64,000 bases of DNA, from the NCBI RefSeq assembly GCF_027887165.1, contig NC_077229.1, forward strand, positions 112,729,520 to 112,793,519, read 5' to 3'. Position numbers and translations under genes: made by a program. Below, in pieces: positions 1 to 10,861 of this stretch. This stretch comes from Monodelphis domestica. Its lineage: Eukaryota > Chordata > Mammalia > Didelphimorphia > Didelphidae. Numbering within the stretch: position 1 is the first letter of the stretch; every line of letters begins with the position of its first letter. The notes under the pieces are model-generated. The model was not told the origin of the DNA and searched no databases. It saw only the letters and a program-made list of their open reading frames with translations.

Positions 1-53
1 TATCTAGCTGCCCCCTCAATGTTCTTTTAAAATTGTGGTTTCAAGGGAGGAGT

Positions 54-805
54 TGTAAGGGGTAAAATTAGTGGTTATTGACTGAATATATTATACTAGT
101 GGTCGCCAGGGATTAATTCAATCCCAATAAAACACTCAAGTCAGTTTTGGATTTTTATGATGGTTTAATTATAATAGAGGGAAGAAGAGGAAGAAGAGAG
201 AGAAAGGGGTATAAGTTTTCTCCGGCCTAGCTTAAACCAAGGGAAGTTCAGAGAACTCAGCCATGAGGCCTCCTCAGAAGATTAAAACTAGCTTGGCTTC
301 TAGCCACAAGGTCTACTCCAAGATGAGGGGCCTCCTAAGAGGATAGTGCTTTAGGAGGTAAAGGAAAGGAGGAAAGGAGGAATCACTCACCAAGGTCCTC
401 AGGGAAGATGCCTCAGCTTACCCATGCTACAGAGCTTCTCCCAGTCACCTCACTGGCAAGCTGCAAACCCCAAACCGCAAAGACGCCCAGCATGCTGCCA
501 TGAGCAACATGAGCCAGAGAGAGAGAGAGCCACATCTCTATGAGAGAGCCCTGAGAGAGGAAGTGATGTGAAATATATAGACTGCTCTTTACATCACTTC
601 CTGTGTCTCACATGTACCAATGGTAGCTTAAGCTTGATTTAGGACAGCTCAGGGGGTCTGTCAGTTGTTTCTGATTTGTCACTTGCTAGCACATGTCTGT
701 CATAGGCCATCTTCCTCAACACTTAATCCTTAAGGATGGATGTATACATTCCTGGTTGCTAGTATTTAAAAGACTTATCAGGATAGAGAAAATCTAAAAT
801 TCACA
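54..805 (-). repeat. 3' LTR of the outer antisense ERV (752 bp)
   Basis: On the minus strand it begins TGTGAATTTTAG at 805, directly after a G-rich tract, and ends in CCCCTTACA at 54, giving the TG...CA ends of an LTR. Inside are a TATA-like stretch near 575-580 and an ATTAAA-type poly-A signal near 166-172 on the minus strand. The same LTR subfamily recurs as solo copies at 12429-13130 and 33480-34210 (sense), and in part at 17657-18013. Confidence 0.88.
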
Positions 806-2087
806 ATCCCCCTGATGATGATTGGGGGACTAGTCTCCCCAACTGATCACTAAGCATAATCATTCTGCACTTCTATATTTTCTAACTGCAGGTGCACACA
901 AAATTTTCCCTTCTAAGAGGAAACGACAATAGTTAGAGAGAAGAGGGGAATAAAAAAGAGAAAAACAGCAAAACCAGTTTGCTGGGCCCATTGACAAAAA
1001 CCAATTAGGAGGGAAGTTCCCTTTTGGCATAAGAGTAAGCATTTAAATAAAATGTTCAATCAACCTTCAGTTTAAACTACCACACCCAAAGTTCATTCTG
1101 TATCTTCTTGATGTAGTGTAGGTTTTCTGGCATCTTGCTGCAACAGTTCATTCTCTGGATTTAGGAGTTAGCAAGCTCCTTTCCTTGAAGATCTTTCTTG
1201 AACAAAATTTTAAATTTTAGATTTTTTATTAAAATACAATCCCCCACCCCTTGAAGTGCGTGTTAGGAAACCCCAGTTCAGCTCAGGATACATGGTTGAG
1301 TTATGGGGGTGTATGAGTCAATTATTAAAAGAAGAGAAAAAAATAAAGAAAAAATGGAAGGAAGTTAAACTTTTGGGAGAAAGGAAAAAAATTCAAAATC
1401 AGAATCAAAATATCAATATATACATATGTATATATATAAAATGTTGAGTAAACAAGAATAAATTCATAATAGGCCATTGTATTAGGTCCAATAAATTTCT
1501 AAAGGCCCTTGTATTAGGGTCCAATTAAAGTAATTTCTATCCCACAACTCTGTAGGACAGAATGCAATAATATTTCACTTACCCATTAGTAGCCAAGACT
1601 ACAGGAAGTTGCCATACTATAAAAGAGAAAAAGTACTAGATTTTTTGTGCATGATATGGAAGTGTCATTTCCTGCTTTGATTTTACATTCATTCTCAGGG
1701 ATAGGGGAACCAGGATGATAGCCAAACTTTGTTACACGTCTGGGAGTATTTCACAAAGAGTATGGATACAAGGAAGTCCTACGTCTTAACATATGTCAAG
1801 TGTCGCAACCTTGAGTCTTACACTAGGTTGAAGTCCTTTTGTAATGGCTTAGAAGTGCATCAATCCTACCTGGATTGGTTTCTTCCTTTTTGACCTGTGT
1901 GCTCTTTTTGTCATTATTCTGTTTAAGTCTGTGCTTCTATGACACTGTATTAGATGAAGTCTGAGCTCCTTTTTGATCCCATTTCCTAGAATCAGACACA
2001 AACATTAATCACAGTCCCATAACATTTTACAAATAAATGGCAGGTTCCCACAGTCTAAAGCTTTTGGGTGTGCATTAATATTATAGC

Positions 2088-2123
<36 letters not shown>

Positions 2124-2366
2124 GTATATATAATATAAAACTTCTATTACTGCTGAATAAAAAAATTGATTGTATATACTTTAAGTTCAAGAAATGAGAA
2201 AATGGAAAAAATCAAATATTCTAATTAAAATAAAAGAAAAACAATAATAAAATCAGAATTCAAAAATTCAATGTATTCCAAAAAAACAGTATCCACTTGT
2301 CTATGGATTATTATCTCCAATGCATGTGATAGGATACAGTCAATCAGTCTCAATAGAAGATGCTCT
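806..2366 (-). other. 3' internal region of the outer ERV, no env gene
   Basis: This is the inverted counterpart of 9380-10861 in the sense provirus: the stretch between the end of pol and the 3' LTR. It holds no long reading frame. A second polypurine tract followed by TGTATTTTAAT lies at about 1236-1252 on the minus strand, 433 bp before the LTR edge. The segment 860-1042 (-) reads as a short, hydrophobic, cysteine-containing frame also recognisable in the other ERVs here. The right end is cut at 2366 by the sense provirus and resumes at 11498. Confidence 0.8.
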
Positions 2367-2367
2367 T

Positions 2368-3003
2368 TGAAGATTGGATTTAGCTATTTCCTGATTGTAA
2401 CAATGAAGATACTTAATCTAACAAGGTCAGGAATGTCTGCACCCATACTTAAGGATTAAGTATTTAGGAGGATGGCCTTTGATAGGCATGTGCAGAAACA
2501 GCTGACAGACCCCTGGGCTGTCCTAAGTCAAGCTAAGCTACCATTGGTACAGATAAGATGCAGGAAAGTGACGTAAAACCATCTATATAGGGTGCATCAC
2601 TTCCTCTCTTTGCTCTCTTTCCCCAGAGAGGTGGACAGGCTGGTGACTTCCTGTGAGCAGGCCTGGGTGTCAGTTCAATCCTGGAACTCAGCCTGGAGGA
2701 GCTCCCTCAGACAGCTTCCTTGAGAGGGTCTCGTGGTGAGTGATAAGACTGACTCCCTTTTCCCTTGACACTCAGGGGAGGTCCCTTGGCCAAGGCCTTT
2801 AACTTCTGCCTGGCTAAGCCTGAGCTGGAGCAGTTTAAATTAACTCTTTCCTCTCTCTATCTCTCTTCTCCTTAATTCATTCTCTCTATATTAATTAAAA
2901 TCACCATATTTTCCAGCTGACTTGGGTATTTTATTATTCGGGATCCCATGGTGACCAATAATTAATTTAGATTTTAAGTCACAACCCTAAAATTATCTTT
3001 ACA
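2368..3003 (+). repeat. 5' LTR of the sense provirus
   Basis: It runs from TGAAGATTGGATTTAG to ATTATCTTTACA. The usual first bases TGTGAAAATT, seen in the 3' copy, are reduced by two bases here. A TATA-like CTATATAGG lies near 2582-2591. A donor-like GGTGAGTGA follows at about 2733. ATTAAA near 2893 is a possible poly-A signal upstream of the U5 segment that reads GACTTGGGTATTTTATTATT. Confidence 0.92.
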
Positions 3004-3006
3004 GTC

Positions 3007-3024
3007 TGGCTAATCCATGAAGGT
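3007..3024 (+). other. Putative primer-binding site, tRNA not assigned
   Basis: TGGCTAATCCATGAAGGT follows the LTR end after three bases, the place and TGG start expected of a retroviral primer-binding site. The outer ERV keeps TGGCTAATCCACAAAAGT at the equivalent spot (19396-19413, minus). I cannot match the shared TGGCTAATCCA to a nuclear tRNA 3' end from memory. Confidence 0.6.
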
Positions 3025-3056
3025 TGTGACCAGGACTCTCAAATTTCTGTGAAATC

Positions 3057-3205
<149 letters not shown>

Positions 3206-3250
3206 ACTCAAGACAGCCTTTTAAACAGTTTGAAACACAGCTGTGAGAGC

Positions 3251-3258
3251 AGGTGAGT
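3251..3258 (+). other. Possible retroviral splice donor
   Basis: AG|GTGAGTAT in the leader, upstream of gag, is a near-ideal donor. The outer ERV has AA|GTGAGTAT at the same place (around 19270, minus). A spliced subgenomic RNA would be expected to use it, although no env is visible downstream. Confidence 0.5.
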
Positions 3259-3479
3259 ATAAAACATTTTTATTTCTCTCATTTCTCCTTAATTTGAATT
3301 GAACACAGCAGTTTTGTTTTTTTTAACACCAAAAAGTGGCAGGACTGGGGAAGCTGTTTTCCTTTCCCTCAGGGAACACTAGGCAACCTTCACTAACAAT
3401 ACTGCCTAGATTACTCTTAATTAGGAGTGAGGGAGATGTTGTCTTTCTCCCTACATGTTTTGTGAAGCTGGCTAGGAAA

Positions 3480-3510
3480 ATAATTACAAATATATACCTA
3501 AATACATACA

Positions 3511-3543
<33 letters not shown>

Positions 3544-3563
3544 TCATATATATATATATATAA
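3480..3563 (+). repeat. (CATA)n and (TA)n simple repeats before gag
   Basis: A tract of about nine ATAC/CATA units at 3502-3540 is followed by TA repeats to 3563. They sit just 5' of the gag start codon at 3591 and give spurious Tyr/Ile-rich frames on both strands. Confidence 0.9.
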
Positions 3564-3590
3564 ATGAATATTATATTCTTCAACATTTAT

Positions 3591-5240
3591 ATGGCGGTTG
3601 AAGAATTAGGGACATTGAGGAATTCAGGATACCTCCAATTGTTTATGTTATTAGGTAATGTCATTTTTTTACTCCTCAGTATTGTGCTAAGAGATGCTAA
3701 AATACAAAAAATCATGCAAAAATCTGAAGATAAAACACAGGAAAACATAGAAAAATTTGAGGCTAAAATACAGGAGAATGTGCAAGCCCAATTGGAAAAT
3801 TTAAAATGCTTCTTACAGGATCAACTGGAAAACATCCACCCCACCAAAAACAGGTCTGAACCTGACAGACATGTTTCTGAACCTCTAAATGAGGAAATTC
3901 CCTTCCCCAAAATTGAGATGGAAAATACCCTTCCTAAAGCTCAGTTAACAGACTTATTCTCTCATGATCTACAAATCTTGGCTGAACTTAATCCCCAAGA
4001 CCCTTCTCCTGAAATCCCAGTTTTTTCTGTTACTTCTCCTACCCCAAAACCAATTCCAGCCCCAAGGAAATCTTGTCCTTCTAAAGAAACGTGTATTAGT
4101 CAAACTGACCAACAGGTATCAAATTAAATTAGAGGCCTGTTTCCTCTAAGAGAAGTACCTGAAATAGGATGGAACAGGCATGTGGTGACTTTAAGGCACA
4201 ATATACCATTTACTCCCCAAGAAATAAATGAATTTATACAAAATATTACCACATATTAACAAAATCCCTTTCTAGTAACAAAAAAGATGACAGACATATT
4301 TTTCAATATAATCCATTTTACGAGTCTGAGAACTTGTTACAGGCTTTTTTAACTGAATGTGAGAAAAATAAAATAATTGCTCATGTCAACAAAAAAAAAT
4401 GCAGCACACTGGCCATCTCAGGATCCCAAATGGGACTATAACAACTCTGAGGATTATTTACAGCTATACCGTTGTAGAGAGGCCATCTTAACAGCAATGA
4501 GAGAGTGTGCAGATAGTACAGATAAGTGGACAGAATTTGAAAGAATTAAACAAAATGAGGAAGAGACACCCTCCAGATTCATTGACAGAAAAGTTGAGTT
4601 TGGGGGTAGATACTGGATTTTGACCTATCTAAAGAAAATTGAATAAGTTAGAAGACTCTTTGTCAATAACTCTTGCAAAGTGATTAGAGAATATTTTAGA
4701 ACACATTGCCCAAAATGGCTGGAGATGGATGTTGAAGAGTTGCAAAAAAAAAAAGCTCTATATGTTTCAAAGGGAAACAAAAAGGGAGAAGAAAATAATA
4801 ATCTCATGGAGGAAATGAAGAAAGAATTGAGAGATTTAAAAGATATGATTACTAAACTGAACAGTGGGCATGATATTCAACCAATGGACTTGCCCCTCTC
4901 CAGGAATCTAATTATCAATCCATTACCTGCCAATTCTGTGAGAAGAAGGGCCACAGAATGGTCGAGTATAGAACTTTACTCGAGGCACTCAGAAGGAATC
5001 TGCAGTTTAATAACAACTACAGAAGTGATAATTATAGAAATAACTATAATAATGATAATAGAAACCACAACTTTAGGAATTATAACTATAGGAATAGATA
5101 TTGGGGAAATGATAACTCAAACCAAATGACTACACAACAATATAATTTAAGTGGTGCTCATACAAAAAATACTCAAGGTGCTTATGACCCTCAGGGGGGT
5201 GCCCTTCAGGGAGGTGCCCAAGGAACTTCCCAAATACAAT
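3591..5240 (+). pseudogene. gag: gag remnant with N-terminal membrane segment, coiled coil and zinc knuckle
   Basis: I start at ATG 3591 (ATGG context), where homology with the outer copy begins. Residues about 11-30 form a hydrophobic segment (around LQLFMLLGNVIFLLLSIVL). It is followed by a Lys/Glu/Gln-rich coiled coil (about 31-75) and a Pro-rich stretch ending near 4124. An in-frame TAA at 4125 corresponds to TCA in the outer copy, so it is a private mutation, not a programmed stop. Capsid-like sequence (LREVPE..., HNIPFTPQEINEF) follows. A major-homology-like stretch lies near 4560-4600. A zinc knuckle at 4928-4969 has C-x2-C-x4-H-x4 but Tyr where the last Cys is expected. An Asn/Tyr/Arg-rich tail ends at 5240. 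The gene is frameshifted and dead. The membrane segment is unusual for Gag; the family assignment rests on position, knuckle and neighbours. Confidence 0.8.
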
Positions 5241-5345
5241 GAAGGTGTCGGGGTGGGGGGAGGGAGGCTGGGGCACAGGAATCAGAGGATACAACCATTA
5301 ATTTTCTGGACCCTGATGTCCTACTACCCATTGTCCCTATCTACT

Positions 5346-5660
5346 GCCCCCCCATACTGATGAGCCCCATGTTACCTTAAAGGTGGGTAACACCTGTTAT
5401 GATTGTCTTTTAGACACTGGAGCTTCCAAGTCTGTATTAAAGAGTACACCCGATTTACTATTGTTATTCCATTGGCTCAGAGAGTGAATGGGAGTGTCAG
5501 GAATACCCCAGAGTCAAAAAAAACTTTCCCCTAAAATGGTGTCTGTAGGATCCCTAGAAGTACAACATTCCATCCTCTTGATGCCTGACTCCCCTTTAAA
5601 TTTTCTGGGGAGTGACCTTCTATGCAAACTCAGAGCCACAATAACTTGATCCCCAGATGG
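5346..5660 (+). pseudogene. pro: Retroviral protease remnant
   Basis: The aspartic-protease motif LLDTGASKSVL is read at about 5407-5439, with DTGA at 5413-5424. A second protease hallmark, FLGSDLL, follows near 5602-5622. A stop (TGA) near 5648 separates it from the RT frame. Aspartic proteases of this type cleave Gag-Pol in the particle; this copy cannot be made intact. Confidence 0.85.
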
Positions 5661-5930
5661 TTCCTTATCATTGCAAGTACCTGAGGAATATTTAAATTTA
5701 CTCCCTGTAATTCTCTCAGAGTGTCAGGAGGAGAAAGAGCAGCCCACTTTTGTAATACCTGCAGATATACTGGAGTCTCTTTGGGCCACATCTTCTTCCA
5801 ATATAGGTTTTCTTAAGTCGGCTATTCCTGTGCAGATAAAAGCTAAATCTAGCCCACCTCCTTCCATTCCTCAGTATGCCCTCTCAAAAGAGGCAATTGA
5901 GGGTATTTCCCCAGTAATATACTCATTAAT

Positions 5931-6501
5931 GGGGTGTACGGGGTGCTCAGGGAAGGGTAGTATCTCTGGTATGGAGGGCTTGTCGTGCCCTCCTAGGGCA
6001 GCTCTCTAGCCTCTGACCCCCTACCTGACACCCAGCTCTCACTTGTGGCTCCCAGTAGCTGCTAGCATGTGGCAGCGGCCACACCCCGGGCAACAGCTTC
6101 GACAGGCCGGCTAAACCTTATGAGGGTAGCCATTGGGTCGTCGTGGACCACTGGTGAACTAGGGCTTTGCTCACCCAGCATGTGAAGACTGTTTTGGCCG
6201 GACAGATGGAAGAAACCAACAAGAAGGTTCAACGACTGAGATGGCGAGGCAGCAAGGCACTGTGGAGTGCTTAGGGTGTGTTGGAGCACAAAAGACAACA
6301 CGGCCATCCAATGGAGCTGAGGAAGTCTCCAGGTGTAACGACTTTTTGTGCCAATGGACCCAGGCTTCCAACGCCGAGAGAGTGGGACTGTCTCTGTGCA
6401 TTGACTTTTCCACTTAAATCTTCACACACAAGTGTCTTTGTGCACAAAAACACACAAAGACAATCGTCATCCTCAGTTACCGAGAGACGACGACGACGAC
6501 G

Positions 6502-6551
<50 letters not shown>
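5931..6551 (+). mobile_element. RTE-type SINE inserted in RT, 13-bp duplication
   Basis: About 620 bp of unrelated, GC-richer sequence interrupts RT. It is flanked by perfect 13-bp copies of TATACTCATTAAT (5918-5930 and 6552-6564) and ends in (CGA)n(CTA)n rather than poly-A. Target-primed insertion with a trinucleotide tail is typical of marsupial RTE elements and the SINEs they mobilise. The exact family needs a repeat library. No convincing coding frame is present. Confidence 0.85.

Positions 6552-6553
<2 letters not shown>
6482..6553 (+). repeat. Trinucleotide tail (CGA)n(CTA)n of the SINE
   Basis: About six CGA units pass into about seventeen CTA units at the SINE 3' end. The tail runs into the duplication, so the last few bases of the boundary are ambiguous. 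Confidence 0.92.
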
Positions 6554-7640
6554 TACTCATTAATTGACCAGGGAATAATAATCCCTTGTAAATCTGAATA
6601 CAACATGCCCATACTGCCCATTAAAAAAACCAAAAAGGGGGCCCAATGGCAAGCACCTCCATAGATTTGTACAGGATCTGAGGGCTGTGAATAAACACGT
6701 TATAAAGAGACACTATAGTTTCCAACATACATACGATTATTTCTTCTATTCCTAGCACAGGTAAATACTTTACAGTAATAGACTTGTGCTCAGTTTTCTT
6801 TTCCATACCCACACATGAGAACTCCAGGCATATCTTTGCTTTCACCTGGAAGGGCTCACATATTACATGGATTTTGTCTGCCACAAGGGTTCATGGAAAG
6901 CCTGAGTTTATTTGCACAAATTTTGAACCAAGACACAGATAATATAACATTTAAAAATAGCATATTAATCAAATACGTAGATGATCTACTTTTGGCTTCA
7001 ACAGAAGCAGAAGCATGTCAGGAAGATATTAAACAACTTCTTTTGGAATTGCATAAAAGAGGACATAAGATCTCAAAGGATAAAGTTCAGTGGTGTCTCC
7101 CTAAAGTAGAATATTTAGGATTCATCCTGACTGTGGGTGCCCACTCTATTTCTCCAAAATGAATTGAAAATATTCAAGATTTACATGCTTCTACCACTAA
7201 GAAACAGTTGAGAGCAATTTTAGGAGCAATAGGGTTTTGTAGACACTGGATTCCTTGCTATGGGGAAATTAGTAAACCCCTTATAGCACTAACAAGGGAT
7301 TCGGTCCCTAAACCCCTCAAATTAGAGCCAGAACACTTGTCAACTCTATCAGATCTAAAACAGGCTATTCTGTCTGCCCCTGCTCTAGGCATCCCAGATT
7401 ACAACAAGTCATTTACTTTGTATGTACATGAGCAAAGAGGGGTAGCTTCAGGTGTTTTAACTCAGACTTTGGGACCTTCTCAGAGTCCAATTGCTTATTA
7501 TTCTGCCCAACTGGACCCAGTAGAATCAGGAGCATCACCATCTCTTAGAGGCGTAGCTGCTACAGCCTTACTAGTGACAAAAACTGTTGATCTAGTATTG
7601 GGATGCCCATTAAAATTATGTGCCCACTTGAGGTACAAGC

Positions 7641-8280
7641 ATTGTTGCTAAGGCATAGAACACAGGCATTCTTGGATCAGCAAATTACAAGGTATGAAAT
7701 AACCTTATTAACTAGTGAAAACATTACCTTGAAATGCTGTTCAACCCTTAACCCTGCCACCTTGATTCCAGATTTACCAACTTCAGGAGAATCATTACAT
7801 AGTTGTAAAACACTAGTGTCCATGGCAGAAAAGCCTCGAGATAATCTCTTGGACACTCACTTAGACAATCCAGATCTGCTCTTATTTATTAATGGTTCCT
7901 CTTTTGTGAGAGATGGCATACACTAAACTGGAGCTGCTGTGGTCACAGAATTTGCCACTGGGTGGTCAGCTTCACTGCCCTCTTATATTAGTGTTCAAGG
8001 TGCAGATCATAGCTCTGAAACATGCCTGTATAATTGCCAAGGATAAAAAGGCAACAATTTATATAAATTCTAGATATGCTTTTGGCATTTGTCACTCAGT
8101 CAGAATGCTATGGCTCCAGAGAGGATTTTTAACCTCAGCTGGAAAATCTATAGCTAATGCAGAAATTATTAAGGAAGTTATTTCTGCTCTCCAGCTGCCT
8201 GAAGCCCTAGCTGTAGTTCATTGCTCTGCCTATACAGGTGGCACTGACCTTGTCTCTAGGGGAAATGATTGAGTAGATGC
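7641..8280 (+). pseudogene. pol: RNase H remnant with catalytic Asp changed
   Basis: RNase H follows the connection domain. The signature that normally contains the first catalytic Asp reads INGSS, with Asn codon AAT at 7891-7893. The frame shifts at about 7920, and the later parts (NSRYAFG..., AVVHCSA) appear in the next frame up to a TGA at 8270-8272. This domain removes the RNA strand during reverse transcription; here the Asp loss alone should kill it. Confidence 0.8.
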
Positions 8281-8429
8281 TGCTGCAAAGCTAGCAGCCA
8301 TAGAAGGGACTGAATTAATTTTAACATTAACAACCACTGATGACTTAAATTTATCACTTTCCTATAATGAAAAGGAAGTGGAAAAATGGGAGCAAAATTT
8401 TAAAGCAAAACAGATTAATGGAGTATGGG

Positions 8430-9378
8430 TGTCAAAAATGGTCACTGGGACACCTAGGGCATCATGGACTCTATTAAGAGAGTATGGATAGCCCCTGGTA
8501 TAACTACTATAGCCTCTAAAGTGTGTATAGCCTGCTCTAAATGCCAAGCAAAAAACGAACATGCCTTTCATGGCAAAGCCTTTGGTGGGCATCCTCTGGC
8601 TTACATACCTTTTGAGCACCTACAGATAGATTTCATTACAATGCCAAAGGCTGGACATTATAAATTTTGTCTAATCATAGTAGATCAACTGACCAGATGG
8701 CCGGAAGCATTTCCTGCAACCCGAGCCACAGCAGCTTTTGTTGCTAAGGTGCTTTTAAAAGAAATTATTCCTTGCTTTGGCCTGCCAGCATGTATTGATT
8801 CAGATAGGGGGAGTCATTTTATTGATTCTGTTCTAAATCAGTTATATTCTTGCTTGGGGATATCTCCCAAATTCCATGTTCCTTATCATCCCCAAAGCTC
8901 TGGACAAGTTGAAAGAATGAACAAAGAACTTAAAAGTATAATTGGCAAATTATGCACTGAGACACATTTAAAATGATCTGAAATTCTCCCTCTGGCCCTA
9001 TTTTATCTTAGAAGCAGGCCCAGAGGAGACCTACACATCTCACCATTTGAGATGCTTTTTGGACATCCACCTATACAGGCTAAACCTTTCTCCCCTGCAT
9101 ATACATCACTATCAGGGGGAGATATTACTATTGCTGCCTATATACAGGAATTATAGCACAAACTGCATGAACTCCATGAATCTGGAGTTGCAGTACAAGC
9201 TGGACCACTAGACTTTTTACTTCATGACCTGAACCCAGGAGACAAGGTGTATATTAAGAACTTCCAGCATACTAGAGCAACTCAGCCTTCCTGGGAAGGG
9301 CCATTCCAAATATTGTTAACTACTCCAACATCTATAAAGATGGAGAGAAGGCCTCTTGAATTCATTGCTCACATGTAA
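8430..9378 (+). pseudogene. pol: Integrase remnant, DD35E motif present
   Basis: The longest frame, 8464-8973, begins inside the HHCC region (CSKC visible). It carries the catalytic triad as residues Asp56, Asp114 and Glu150 of that frame: Asp in LQIDF, Asp in DSDRGSHF, Glu 35 residues later in [14 protein letters not shown] at 8974-8976 interrupts the domain and is present at the identical site in the outer ERV. A TAG near 9153 is private to this copy. The C-terminal part has the SWEGPFQ segment of gammaretrovirus-like integrases. TAA 9376-9378, shared by both copies, is probably the natural end of pol. Confidence 0.92.
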
Positions 9379-10291
9379 ATAGAGCATCTTCTGTTGAGGC
9401 TGATTGACTGTATCCTATCACATGCATTTGAGATAATAATCTATTGTCAAGTGGATGCTATTTTTTTTTCAAGAATACATTGAGTTAATGATTTTTTTCT
9501 GTCCCCCTTATTTTTTTATTGCTTTTCTTTTCTTTTGATTAGAATATTTGATTTCCCCCCCTTTTTTCTCATTTCCTGTACTAAAGGTACATACAATTAA
9601 TATTATTTTTCTACAGTATTATAAGTTTAACATATATGCATATGTGTATATATACACACCTGCTATAATATCAATGCATACCAAAAAAGCTTTAAACTGT
9701 GGGAACCTGCCATTTATTGATAAAATGTTATGGGACTGTGATTAATGTTTGTGTCTGATTCTAGAAATGGGATAAAAAACAAGGAGCACAGACTTAACAT
9801 GAATAGTGCCAAAAAGAGCACACAGGAAAAACTAGTGTGCGACTCAAGGTTGTGATGCTTGACATATGTTAAGTCATATGACTTCTTTGTATCTACACTC
9901 TTTGTGAAATACTCAGACAAGTACCAAAGTTGGACTATCATCCTGGCTCCCTATATCCCTGAGAATGACAAAAATCACACTAGGGAATGACATGTCCCTA
10001 TCAAAATAAAATTATAGTTCTTTTTCTTCTTATAGTATGACAACTTCTTGTAGTCTTAGCTGCAAATAGGTAAATAAAATATTATTGCATTCTGTCCTAC
10101 AGACTTGTGGGATAGAAATTTATTGAACCCTAATACAAGGGCCAATTATGAAATTATTCTTGCTTACTCAACATTTTATATACATAGATTTTGGTATTTT
10201 TATTCTGATTTTAAATTTTTTTCTTTCTCCCAAAAGTTTAACTTTCTTCCATTTTTTCTTTATATTTTTAGTTGTTTGTTTGTTTGTTTGT

Positions 10292-10333
<42 letters not shown>

Positions 10334-10861
10334 CTCTTCTTTTGATAATTGTCTCATACAACCCCATAACTCAACATTGCATTCTAGCAGAACTGGATGT
10401 TTTTTAACACCCACTTCAGAGGGGGATTGTATTTTAATGAAAATCCAAGATATTGAAATTTTTTGTTCAAGAAAAGATCTTCAAGGAAGAAGCTTGCTAA
10501 CTCCTAATCCAGAGAATGAACTGTTGCAGAAATATTCCAGAAAACCTACACTATATCAAGAAGATCCAGAATGAACTTTGGGTGTGGTTGATTGAACTGA
10601 AGTTTGATTGAACATTTATTTGAATGTATACTCTTATGCCAAAAGGGGACTGCCCCCTAATTGGTTTTTGTCAATGAGCTCAGCAAACATTGGTTTTGCT
10701 GTCTGTCTTTCTTCTATTTCCCTCTTCATCTAACTATTGTTATTCCCTCTTAGAAAATGAATATTGTATACATCTGTAGTTAGAAGTGCTTTAGGACTAC
10801 AAGATGATTATTTTAAATGATCAATGGGGAGACTTGTCTCCCAAAGATCATCAAGGGGGAT
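9379..10861 (+). other. Env-less 3' region with two polypurine tracts
   Basis: Where env should lie there is about 1.5 kb without a recognisable gene. It is rich in T-runs, including a (GTTTT)n stretch at 10272-10330. The sequence is nevertheless conserved across the four ERVs in this window. Landmarks are a splice-acceptor-like TCTGATTCTAG near 9755-9765, an internal polypurine tract AGAGGGGGATTG (10418-10429) followed by TATTTTAATG, and the true 3' tract CAAGGGGGAT (10852-10861) at the LTR edge. A short Cys-containing hydrophobic frame around 10636-10760 has counterparts in the other copies. Confidence 0.75.

Larger units (their letters stand above)
5671..7640 (+). pseudogene. pol: Reverse transcriptase (pol) remnant, split by a SINE
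   Basis: The frame opens at 5671 and reaches an RT entry region near 5880-5930. It is cut by the SINE at 5931-6551 and resumes at 6565 with DQGIIIPC. Frameshifts and stops occupy 6660-6815, a part still open in the outer copy. LPQGF lies near 6879-6893 and the catalytic YVDD box is intact at 6974-6985. A TGA at 7160-7162 is shared with the outer ERV. The connection domain follows (IGFCRHWIP, ALGIPDY) to about 7640. The order matches gammaretrovirus-like pol. Confidence 0.9.

Noticed and set aside
3004..3024. Resemblance of GCTAATCCAT to a tRNA-Ser anticodon arm
   Set aside because: A primer site must pair with the tRNA 3' end, not the anticodon arm; a ten-base match is likely chance.
4125..4127. 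Programmed read-through stop between gag parts
   Set aside because: The outer ERV has a sense codon (TCA) at this site, so the stop is a private mutation.
6271..6664. Frames with long Ser or Leu runs
   Set aside because: They read through the trinucleotide tail of the RTE-type SINE.
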